Assembly: GCA_012519835.1 (NCBI GenBank)
Contig: JAAYPJ010000023.1
Location: forward strand, 1-55,093
Direction of reading: 5' to 3'
Source: Clostridiales bacterium
GTDB lineage: Bacteria > Bacillota > Clostridia > Peptostreptococcales > Natronincolaceae
Length of the DNA stretch: 55,093 nt
In this document: one piece after another, positions 27,326 to 34,957 of the stretch
How the letters are laid out: the number at the start of each line of letters is the position of its first letter
Position numbering within the stretch: position 1 is the first letter of the stretch
Notes under the pieces: model-generated
What the model was told of the DNA's origin: nothing
Databases searched by the model: none
The model's input: the letters and a program-made list of their open reading frames with translations, nothing else
Made by a program: the position numbers and the translations under genes

Positions 27326-27358
27326 AATGTGGCATGGGGACGCTTTGTTTGCCACATT
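27326..27358. repeat. 33-bp repeat, left copy of an inverted pair
   Basis: This sequence starts AATGTGGCATGGGGACGC and ends GTTTGCCACATT, so it is itself a hairpin (AATGTGGC/GCCACATT). Its reverse complement matches 29994-30026 at 31 of 33 positions. The two copies bracket the YcdB/SLH gene. Confidence 0.75.
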
Positions 27359-27395
27359 TGGAAAGGGCACAGAGGGACAGCAGGCTGCGTAACGC

Positions 27396-27465
27396 CGACA
27401 CAGAGGGACGGTCCTTTTGTGTTGTTGGAAAAACACAACACAAAAGGACCGTCCCTGCTGTGTCG
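27396..27465. repeat. 70-base near-perfect hairpin
   Basis: A 21-bp perfect stem (GGGACGGTCCTTTTGTGTTG plus one more base, with its exact complement) closes a 9-base loop and is extended outward by CGACACAG and CTGTGTCG after a short bulge. Elements with a GGGACGGTCC core are common between genes in anaerobic Firmicutes. It may also separate pheB from the convergent YcdB/SLH gene. Confidence 0.75.
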
Positions 27466-27530
27466 TTCTAGCTTCGTGTCATTCTGAGACAGGCAGTATT
27501 AACGATGCCTACGAAGAATCCCGCTTTTAG

Positions 27531-27579
27531 GGATCCTTCGCGGGTCAAACCTATTCTGCACGCCTCAGGATGACAAAAA
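27531..27579 (+). repeat. dispersed intergenic repeat, family A, copy 4
   Basis: This is a full copy (GATCCTTCGCGGGTCAAAC ... GCCTCAGGATGACAAAA). Immediately left of it, CATTCTGAGACAGGCAG and CTACGAAGAATCCCGC look like a related companion unit. Confidence 0.75.
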
Positions 27580-27624
27580 TGTGGGAAAAGTGCTTTTTCA
27601 CACATTTTGCCGTCCCTGCTGTTT

Positions 27625-29886
27625 CTATTTACTGACGTCTTTATAGTTCCCTATAAATTGATACATATGGTGAATAAATTTACCCCTTTCAAGGTTTGTG
27701 TCAGGAGCAAATTCGGTTTCCATATCTTTGTCACCAAATATATTATAATATTTTGCTAAAGCTGTGTAGCCGACGTCCTCGGCCTTTATAGACCCTTTGT
27801 CTGTATACGGCGATTTAAAAATGAGGAAATACTTGGCTAACTCTTTTTGTTTCATAGCATTTATAACCCATTTTGACAATTCAATTTTGCTGATTTTTTC
27901 GTCCGGTTTAAAATAATCTCCTTTATCGATAATGCCGGACTCCACCCCGGCTTCAATGTATTTATAATAGGGGTCGTCCTTTGAAATATCCTTAAAGTAA
28001 TCTTTGTCGGACTTTCTATAATACCTATCAACGTTGTAGGCCTTATATGTCCAACCTATTTCCACTATCCATTTCAATGCATCCTTGCGTAACAGGGCTT
28101 CATTCGGTTTAAAGAATTCATCTGTTACTTTTAACACTCCCATTTTATCCATAAATACAATGTCTTTTTCATATTCATGGCCTTCTATATCTTTAAATTG
28201 GGTTAGCTCCTTTTTCTTCTCCTCAAATTCTTCCCCTGAATAATCCAGAAACTTGCCGGTTGCTCCGTCTACATAAATAAAACTGAAACTCTTTATTGAA
28301 TACACAGGCAATAATTCTTTTATGGGCAGTTCCAGGCCTTCCTTTTCATATTTATCTAAATCTTTTAACTGCACCAAATATTTTTCAAAGCCCACCTTGT
28401 CATAAAAAACCTTATGTGCATCTTTGCTGTTTAATATAGATTCGGGCTTTTGTACTTCCACATCATACCATCTGTAATTCAAGTGAATGATTTCTTTTGT
28501 ATTCTTGTCTACATCCATTCTTACACGGTTATCTTCAAAAGGAATTTTATCTATATACCTGGGGCTTGATATGCCGATTCTGTTTTCATCCTTGACTACA
28601 TTTTCATCTATCTCCAATTGTAGCTGTTCTCTGATTCCCGGAAACATTTTTTGAATTTTTTCTTCTGCAAAACTTACGCAATCCCTGGCTACCTTTTTGA
28701 ATTCCTCTGTGTCTTCAGGACCTTTTGTCTTCGCAATTGGCCTATATTCATTTTTGCTGTAATAAATCTCCAATACCTTACCGTTTTCGGCATCTACCGC
28801 TGCATTGATATATTTGTCCCCTTCCTTGGAATACCAATACAAAATCCAAAATTTGCCCTTGACTTCGGCATAATAATTTGTATAACTGGTATTGTTTAGT
28901 TTGACATCGTCCAGATCCACATTATCTTTAAGTATATCTATAATTGCCTGCTCCGCTTTTTCCTTAGAAATGACCCCTTCTTCCGGTATTGTTTCTATTC
29001 CGGCATCCAATGAAGCCATTTCCTTCATCCTCATGCCTTCATCACCACCGGCACCGCCTATGGGCCCAAAATAATTCCAATTATACAGTTCGTCATGGGA
29101 TAACAGTCTCCCCGTGACAGCGTCGATTTTATCGCTTTCCTTCGGCGCATAAATGTACACGGGAGTTAAAACTATACTTTTGCTGTCCTCGGGATTATAT
29201 TTATTCAGTCTTACATATTTGAGTTTTAATCTATTATCCCTCTCAAATAATTCTCTGGCTTTTTGCTCGCTCAAAAGCTGTTTATTCCCCTCATAACTTG
29301 CTTCATCCCATTTCATTTCGTAGGATACGACCTTTCCGTTTACACCGGATACATTAACTACAAAATAGTTGTTTGGAAAAAATTCACCCTTTAGTTTTCT
29401 GACAAACATAAAATAATAGTTGTCTGAACCCTGTTCCATATCGTATAAATAATACGGAATAAATGTAGGCGCTTCGACGGTAACCTCCTCTGTTTCCTTA
29501 AACTTTTCTCTTTCCAATGACTTGATAAAATCTGTAGCAATCTTTTTGGCCTCATCCCGAAGCAGTTTTACAACACCCTCATAATCCTTGTTGCCCCAAC
29601 TATTAAATGAAATTATTTTTCCGGTGTCAGCTTCCATGGTGACAGAGATCTGACTATTCTCCTTTTCAAAACTTAAATTCCAAAACTGCTTTTGTTGTAT
29701 ATCTCTGGTGTATAAATCACTATACTGTAGTTTATAATCCTCCTTTATGTGTAGCCTTCCCCTCGCCAACTTTTCCACTTGTGCCTTAGTTAAAATTGAA
29801 GATTTTGCTTGCCCATATCCAATCGGTGTTATTGTTCCTAAAAACAATGCAAGTGTAATAACAAGGATCATCATTCTTTTAAACAT
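27625..29886 (-). CDS. YcdB/YcdC repeat surface protein with SLH-like C terminus
   Basis: This 753-aa secreted protein has an N-terminal signal peptide (MFKRMMILVITLALFLGTIT, cut near GYGQA), then several YcdB/YcdC and PepSY-like repeats of the type xxxVDAENGKVLEIYY and MEADTGKIISFNSW. From about residue 590 it has S-layer-homology-like segments (RKDALKWIVEIGW, KISKIELSKWVINAM, LERGKFIHHMYQFI), which anchor proteins to the cell wall. I chose the ATG at 29886 because GGGGGG lies six bases upstream, whereas an in-frame start at 29922 would put 12 residues before the signal peptide. The role is unknown; PepSY-like repeats are often inhibitory or binding modules. The gene is bracketed by an inverted 33-bp repeat. 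Confidence 0.8.
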   Translation of the reverse strand: MFKRMMILVITLALFLGTITPIGYGQAKSSILTKAQVEKLARGRLHIKEDYKLQYSDLYTRDIQQKQFWNLSFEKENSQISVTMEADTGKIISFNSWGNKDYEGVVKLLRDEAKKIATDFIKSLEREKFKETEEVTVEAPTFIPYYLYDMEQGSDNYYFMFVRKLKGEFFPNNYFVVNVSGVNGKVVSYEMKWDEASYEGNKQLLSEQKARELFERDNRLKLKYVRLNKYNPEDSKSIVLTPVYIYAPKESDKIDAVTGRLLSHDELYNWNYFGPIGGAGGDEGMRMKEMASLDAGIETIPEEGVISKEKAEQAIIDILKDNVDLDDVKLNNTSYTNYYAEVKGKFWILYWYSKEGDKYINAAVDAENGKVLEIYYSKNEYRPIAKTKGPEDTEEFKKVARDCVSFAEEKIQKMFPGIREQLQLEIDENVVKDENRIGISSPRYIDKIPFEDNRVRMDVDKNTKEIIHLNYRWYDVEVQKPESILNSKDAHKVFYDKVGFEKYLVQLKDLDKYEKEGLELPIKELLPVYSIKSFSFIYVDGATGKFLDYSGEEFEEKKKELTQFKDIEGHEYEKDIVFMDKMGVLKVTDEFFKPNEALLRKDALKWIVEIGWTYKAYNVDRYYRKSDKDYFKDISKDDPYYKYIEAGVESGIIDKGDYFKPDEKISKIELSKWVINAMKQKELAKYFLIFKSPYTDKGSIKAEDVGYTALAKYYNIFGDKDMETEFAPDTNLERGKFIHHMYQFIGNYKDVSK

Positions 29887-29993
29887 TTCAATCCCCCCAT
29901 ATTTTTTGTTTTTAATATCCAATATATATGTCTATAATTTTAGACGCAGAACAAGAAAAACGGTTCCATATGTCGGGCGATGTTTCGCCCAAA

Positions 29994-30026
29994 AATGTGG
30001 CAAACAAAGCGTCCCCGTGCCGCATT
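29994..30026. repeat. 33-bp repeat, right copy of an inverted pair
   Basis: This is the inverted copy of 27326-27358, with two mismatches. Next to it is a small hairpin, GGGCGA TGTT TCGCCC (29975-29990). Confidence 0.75.
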
Positions 30027-30031
30027 GCTAT

Positions 30032-30076
30032 GGGAATAAAAAAGCAACTTTAATGCAAAGTTGCTTTTTTATTCCC
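30032..30076 (-). terminator. intrinsic terminator of the liv operon
   Basis: A perfect 20-bp stem (arms GGGAATAAAAAAGCAACTTT and its complement) closes a 5-base loop. On the minus strand the right arm ends with GCTTTTTTATT. The structure overlaps the livF stop codon at 30069-30071. Confidence 0.85.
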
Positions 30077-30773
30077 CAAGATAGGCTTTCTTCACTTCTT
30101 CGTTACGCAAGAGGTTTTCTGCGGTATCCTCAAGCACTATGTTGCCCGTTTCAATAACAAAACCCTTATTAGCTATGGATAAAGCCATTCTGGCATTTTG
30201 TTCCACCAACAAAATGGTGGTTCCTGCCCGATTTATTTCCGATATAATGTTAAAAATGTTTGCCACGATTTTTGGTGCAAGCCCCATAGACGGTTCGTCT
30301 AAAAGCAATAATTTAGGCCTGGCCATCAGTGCCCGGCCTATTGCCAGCATCTGTTGTTCACCTCCGGAAAGGGTACCGGCAACTTGCTTCTTCCGATCCC
30401 TGAGTATGGGAAACAGGTCAAAGACCTTTTCCAGATCTTCTTTAACCTCCAAACGATTTTTGTTGAGATATGCCCCCAACTGAAGATTTTCCAACACTGA
30501 CATCCTTGGAAAAACCCTGCGCCCCTCAGGGACCATGACTATACCTGCCCCAACAATATCCGATGTAGGATTATTCGTAATGTCGTTATCCAAAAAACAA
30601 ACCTCTCCGGAAGTGGCAGGTACTAAACCGCAAATAGTTTTTAATGTTGTGGTCTTACCCGCACCGTTTCCCCCTATAATTGTTACGATTTCCCCTTGTT
30701 CAACATCCAGGGATATTCCCTTCAGAGCACAAATATTGCCATAATAGGTTACTATGTCTTCTAAGGTCAGCAT
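30069..30773 (-). CDS. livF: branched-chain amino acid ABC transporter ATPase LivF
   Basis: This 234-aa ATPase has Walker A GGNGAGKTT, signature LSGGEQQMLAIGRAL, Walker B LLLLDEPSMGLAP and the LivF-type C terminus (NEEVKKAYLGE). It works with LivG to power uptake of leucine, isoleucine, valine or related amino acids. It is the last gene of livKHMGF. The ATG overlaps the end of livG by seven bases, and AAGGAGG inside the livG tail serves as ribosome site. Confidence 0.93.
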   Translation of the reverse strand: MLTLEDIVTYYGNICALKGISLDVEQGEIVTIIGGNGAGKTTTLKTICGLVPATSGEVCFLDNDITNNPTSDIVGAGIVMVPEGRRVFPRMSVLENLQLGAYLNKNRLEVKEDLEKVFDLFPILRDRKKQVAGTLSGGEQQMLAIGRALMARPKLLLLDEPSMGLAPKIVANIFNIISEINRAGTTILLVEQNARMALSIANKGFVIETGNIVLEDTAENLLRNEEVKKAYLGE

Positions 30774-31606
30774 ACATAAGCCTCCTTAGCCTTCTTGACC
30801 TCCTTGGCCTCCTTGACCTTTTTAATCTCTCTGGTTTCCCTGCGGAAATCGTCCCCAAGGTATGCCTTAATAACTTTTTCATCATTTTTAACCTCATCGG
30901 GAGGGCCGTCTGCAATTTTTTTGCCATAGTCAAGCACCATAATCCGTCGGGAGATATCCATGACCAATTTCATATCATGTTCTATCAAAAGCACGGTTTT
31001 CCCTGTATTATTGAGTTTCTCGATTAATTTAATCAGCTCATTGGTTTCTTGATGATTCATGCCCGCAGCGGGTTCATCAAGCAAAATGAGTTCAGGATCG
31101 GTGGCTAGGGCGCGAGCCATTTCCAGACGCCGTTGTTTACCGTATGGAAGGTTTTTCGCTTTCTCCATGTATACATCATCGAGGTCAACAAATTTCAAAA
31201 CATCCATAACTTTTTCCCTAACTAGAGCCTCCTCCCTCCGAACGGACGGGGTTTTAAACATAGCCCCAAAAACACCGGCCTTTGTGCGGCAATGCTGTCC
31301 GATTATCACATTGTCAAGGACACTCATCTCCTTAAATAGTCTGATGTTTTGAAAGGTCCGTGCAATACCCAGTTTAGTTATTTCATAGGGTTTCAAATTT
31401 TTAATCTCTTTTTTCCTGAAACATATTTCACCTTTAGTGGGTGAATATATTCCTGTTAAAAGGTTAAAAAGGGTAGTCTTACCCGCGCCGTTAGGCCCTA
31501 TGATACTGAGTACCTCACCTTTGTTTATTTTTATATCTACAGAGTTCAGGGCTGAAAGACCTCCGAAAACCATGCTTAAATTGTTACCTTCTAGAAGTTC
31601 CATCAT
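30767..31606 (-). CDS. livG: branched-chain amino acid ABC transporter ATPase LivG
   Basis: This 279-aa ATPase has Walker A GPNGAGKTT, the NLPYGKQRRLEMARALA signature segment, Walker B LILLDEPAAGMN and the switch His in IEHD. The family usually ends at VIKAYLGxx. Here a Lys/Glu-rich tail of about 20 residues (IKKVKEAKEVKKAKEAYVC) follows. The DNA of this tail is a run of 9-base units containing AAGGAG or AAGAAG (30781-30818), immediately upstream of livF. Confidence 0.93.
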   Translation of the reverse strand: MMELLEGNNLSMVFGGLSALNSVDIKINKGEVLSIIGPNGAGKTTLFNLLTGIYSPTKGEICFRKKEIKNLKPYEITKLGIARTFQNIRLFKEMSVLDNVIIGQHCRTKAGVFGAMFKTPSVRREEALVREKVMDVLKFVDLDDVYMEKAKNLPYGKQRRLEMARALATDPELILLDEPAAGMNHQETNELIKLIEKLNNTGKTVLLIEHDMKLVMDISRRIMVLDYGKKIADGPPDEVKNDEKVIKAYLGDDFRRETREIKKVKEAKEVKKAKEAYVC

Positions 31607-32466
31607 AGCCCTCCTTTCTCAAGTGACTTTTCACGTTTTTTATTTGAAAGGGACGATTCACTAATTATTCCCTGGGGTTTCACAATCATCATAACAACAA
31701 GCAGCAAGCCGTAAAGAACCATACGGTATTGAGCCACAACCGGGGATACCGAACGCAGAAATTCCGGTAGAATCGTTATAATAGCCGCACCGAATACTGC
31801 ACCATATGTATTCCCCATGCCACCCAAGACTACCATGCACAATATTTCTATTGATCTCATAAAACCGAAATCTTTCGGATTGATATATCGGAATAAAAAA
31901 GCATACAATCCTCCGGCTAGGCCGGCATAAAAGGCACCAATAACAAAGGCCAAGATTTTAAATCGAGTTGTATTGATTCCCATTGATTCAGCCGCTAATT
32001 CGTCTTCACGTATAGCAATAAAAGATTTTCCGACACGGGAGTTTATTATTCGATTGAGTGAGAAAATGACCAAAACAAGCGCTGCCGCTGCCACATAAAC
32101 ATTTGTAACTTTTGGTATACCTCGGAGTCCCATGGGACCTCCTGTGATTTTTAAATTGAGCAATATGTTTTTCGTAATCTCCCCAAAGCCTAAGGTAGCT
32201 ATGGCAAGATAATCTCCTTTAAGCCTCAAAGTCGGCACCCCTATAACGAACCCGAAAAAGGCTGCCACCGCGGCGCCCAGAATAATAGACACCAAAAAGG
32301 GCGATTGCAATTTTAATGCGAACAAGGTAGCAGCATATGCTCCCAGACCCATAAAGGTTGCATGGCCCAGAGAAAGCTGGCCTGTATAGCCTGATACCAA
32401 ATTAAGACTTACTGCTAATATAGAGTTTATTATAATGACTGTCAATATCTGTGAATAATAGCTCAA
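31603..32466 (-). CDS. livM: branched-chain amino acid ABC transporter permease LivM
   Basis: This 287-aa integral membrane protein has the LivM family signatures NLVSGYTGQLSLGHATFMGLGAY and LAAESMGINTTRFKILAFVIGAFYAGLAGGL. It forms the membrane channel with LivH. It overlaps the livG start by four bases and lies ten bases after livH. Confidence 0.93.
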   Translation of the reverse strand: MSYYSQILTVIIINSILAVSLNLVSGYTGQLSLGHATFMGLGAYAATLFALKLQSPFLVSIILGAAVAAFFGFVIGVPTLRLKGDYLAIATLGFGEITKNILLNLKITGGPMGLRGIPKVTNVYVAAAALVLVIFSLNRIINSRVGKSFIAIREDELAAESMGINTTRFKILAFVIGAFYAGLAGGLYAFLFRYINPKDFGFMRSIEILCMVVLGGMGNTYGAVFGAAIITILPEFLRSVSPVVAQYRMVLYGLLLVVMMIVKPQGIISESSLSNKKREKSLEKGGL

Positions 32467-32476
32467 ATCATCTCAC

Positions 32477-33346
32477 CTACACCTTCTCTTGAATCCTGCG
32501 GCTCAAAAGCCCTGTGGGCTTGAGCAATAAAATAAAAATCAAAACCGCAAAAGCGATAGCATCCTTATACCTTGATATATATACAGCCCCGAGCATTTCA
32601 ATTAAACCCAGAAATAAGCCTCCCAACATTGCACCGGGAACGCTTCCGATTCCACCCAACACAGCAGCTACAAATCCTTTTAAGCCGGGGAAAAATCCCA
32701 TCATAGGATCCGCCGAATTAAAATAGATGCCTACAAGCACCCCGGCAGCCCCGCCCAATGCCGAGCCAATGGCAAAAGTAAATGAAACTACCTGGTCTAT
32801 TTTTATACCCATCAACTGTGCTGTCTCTTTGTCTTGGGCGGTAGCCCTCATGGCCTGACCGAGTCTCGTCTTTTGTATTAAAAGATGCAACCCCACCATA
32901 AGAACAACTGATACTAACAAGATTATAAGCTGTAATGAAGAAATTTGCAAATTACCCAATCTTAAATTTGTAACATTAAAATTAGCAGGAAAAGCCCTTG
33001 CCTGGGGACCTGCCGACATCAAAACCGCGTTTTGTAAAAAAATCGATACTCCAATTGCACTGATAAGAGAAGCTATACGGTTAGCCCTTCTCAAAGGCTT
33101 ATAAGCGATCTTTTCGATTATAATCCCTAAAAGACATGATGCAGCCATGCTCAAAAGAAGTGCCACAATAAAAGGTAATTTGTAAACAGATACCATTATA
33201 AGGCCGATAAAAGCTCCAATCATATATATTTCACTATGCGCAAAATTAATCAGTTCAAGAATTCCATAAACCATCGTGTATCCTAGGGCTATAAGTGAAT
33301 AAGTGCTGCCAAGTGTTAGTCCGTTTATTATCTGTTCAAAAACCAT
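32477..33346 (-). CDS. livH: branched-chain amino acid ABC transporter permease LivH
   Basis: This 289-aa membrane protein has the LivH signatures IINGLTLGSTYSLIALGYTMVYG, INFAHSEIYMIGAF and GLKGFVAAVLGGIGSVPGAMLGG. It is separated from the receptor gene livK by an 80-base gap with a strong stem-loop. Confidence 0.93.
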   Translation of the reverse strand: MVFEQIINGLTLGSTYSLIALGYTMVYGILELINFAHSEIYMIGAFIGLIMVSVYKLPFIVALLLSMAASCLLGIIIEKIAYKPLRRANRIASLISAIGVSIFLQNAVLMSAGPQARAFPANFNVTNLRLGNLQISSLQLIILLVSVVLMVGLHLLIQKTRLGQAMRATAQDKETAQLMGIKIDQVVSFTFAIGSALGGAAGVLVGIYFNSADPMMGFFPGLKGFVAAVLGGIGSVPGAMLGGLFLGLIEMLGAVYISRYKDAIAFAVLIFILLLKPTGLLSRRIQEKV

Positions 33347-33378
33347 TTGTCAAATCCATTCCTTTCCATAGGACAAAG

Positions 33379-33406
33379 TCAATGGATGGAGTGTTCCATC
33401 CATTGA
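33379..33406 (-). promoter_or_regulatory. stem-loop between livK and livH
   Basis: TCAATGGATGGA and its exact complement form a 12-bp stem with a GTGT loop. There is no T-run. It mirrors the stem-loop between oppA and oppB and probably sets a higher level of receptor mRNA. Confidence 0.65.
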
Positions 33407-33426
33407 ACATTGAGCATAAAGAATTC

Positions 33427-34620
33427 TTATCGAAGTTTTGTAAACTTGCCGTTTTCAACTTTGAGTATAATTATATCCTTTACAACGTCCCCAATGGGTG
33501 TGAAAGAAGTGCTGCCTGTGATTCCGGGATAATCCTTAATTTTCAACATCTCTTTTTGATGTGCTTCCCCGCCTACGCCACCGGCATTTTCAATTGCGGT
33601 AAGTAAAATCATAGCCGCATCATAGGCTTGGGCAGCGAACATATCGGGTTCTTCATTGAATTTACTCTTAAATGCCTTAACGAATTTTTGTGCATTTTCA
33701 GCAGGGTCGTCTGTAAAGAATCCGGCTGTAAAAACAGAACCTTCTACAGCATCTCCACCGAGTTCAACCAAAATTGGAGAATAGAAACCGTCAGCACCGA
33801 GAATCGCAACGTCCAAACCCTGTTCCTTGGCCTGTTGTGCTATCTTAGCAGCCTCGGTATAGTAACCCGCTATATATAAAGCGTCCGGGTTTTTACCCTT
33901 TAGCTTGGTTAATTGTGTCCTGAAGTCCTTCTCACCATCATTATATGTTTCAATACCTGTCACTTCCGCAAGCTCTTTGGCTCTTTTTTCAAATGCATCT
34001 TTCAAAGAAAGACCATAATCATTATTTGTAAACATCACAGCAAACTTTTTGAGCCCCAATTCTTCCACGGCAAATTCCGCCAACTGAACGGCTTGGACCT
34101 CATCAGACAAACAATTTCTGAAAACATAATCGCCTATCTCCGGAACGCCTACCGCCGTCGAAGAAGAAGATATCATTACAACCTTTGCATCGTTGGTTAT
34201 AGGTCCCGCAGTCATCGTTTCCGAACTGATTACTCCGCCAACTATAGCAGTAACTTTATCCCGTTCAACAAGCTTTGATGCGGCATTTGCAGTTTCAGTT
34301 TGCTCTCCACGAGTATCTTCCGATATCAAGCGAACCGGTTTCCCATTAATTCCGCCCTTTTGATTAAATTCGTCAACAGCAACTTCTACACCTTTTTTGG
34401 TACTTATGCCATAACTGGCAACGTCTCCGGTAAGAGGACCTATTGTACCGATTTTTATTTCTTCTTTTACTTCTTCTTTTGTTGTTTTACCTCCGGTCTC
34501 CTCTTCGCCCCGGGAAATGTCCGGGCCCTTGGTCTCCTCTTTTTTGCCGCATCCTGATAATAATCCTACAACCAGGACAACCGCTAAAAATAAAATTAAA
34601 AATTTCGATTGTTTACGCAT
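33427..34620 (-). CDS. livK: branched-chain amino acid ABC transporter substrate-binding lipoprotein
   Basis: This 397-aa receptor of the LivJ/LivK (periplasmic-binding type 1) family has a lipoprotein signal peptide with LLSGC (C24), then a Lys/Glu/Thr-rich linker, then the binding core with IKIGTIGPLTGDVASYGIST and KPVRLISEDTRGEQTETANAASKLV. It captures amino acids outside the membrane. It is the first gene of livKHMGF. AAGGGGG lies before the ATG. Confidence 0.92.
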   Translation of the reverse strand: MRKQSKFLILFLAVVLVVGLLSGCGKKEETKGPDISRGEEETGGKTTKEEVKEEIKIGTIGPLTGDVASYGISTKKGVEVAVDEFNQKGGINGKPVRLISEDTRGEQTETANAASKLVERDKVTAIVGGVISSETMTAGPITNDAKVVMISSSSTAVGVPEIGDYVFRNCLSDEVQAVQLAEFAVEELGLKKFAVMFTNNDYGLSLKDAFEKRAKELAEVTGIETYNDGEKDFRTQLTKLKGKNPDALYIAGYYTEAAKIAQQAKEQGLDVAILGADGFYSPILVELGGDAVEGSVFTAGFFTDDPAENAQKFVKAFKSKFNEEPDMFAAQAYDAAMILLTAIENAGGVGGEAHQKEMLKIKDYPGITGSTSFTPIGDVVKDIIILKVENGKFTKLR

Positions 34621-34957
34621 TAAAAAACCCCCTTAAAATATTTAAAATAGCAAAACAATTTTAGCCAAGCGGATCAATTTATATATAGATATACAAAATA
34701 GTCCCTTTATATGATCCCTCATTTACTACAATATTTTGTTAGCCGTTGTCACCCCCTCAACATACAAAAATGACAAACTACTCATGACAAAACTATAATT
34801 AAGTATACTTCCGCGGAACCAAAAATCATTAGGATTTATATCATATTATAATCTACTTTGGCTGAAATGTCATTAATAAAAATGACATTTTATAAATAAG
34901 CTTGCATAAAGTATGCATAATTAAATCTTTATAGGAAGAATGTGGATTTAGCATAGG
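34621..34957. other. intergenic region upstream of livK
   Basis: This 337-base A/T-rich gap separates rnr and livK, both on the minus strand. A 10-bp stem-loop (AAATGTCATT ... AATGACATTT, 34865-34890) lies past the rnr end and may end that transcript, though no clear T-run follows. No T-box or riboswitch was recognised, and no promoter was clear enough to call. Confidence 0.5.

Noticed and set aside
34621-34957. T-box or other riboswitch upstream of livK
   Set aside because: No T-box sequence (AGGGTGG-ACCGCG type) or other known aptamer core was found.
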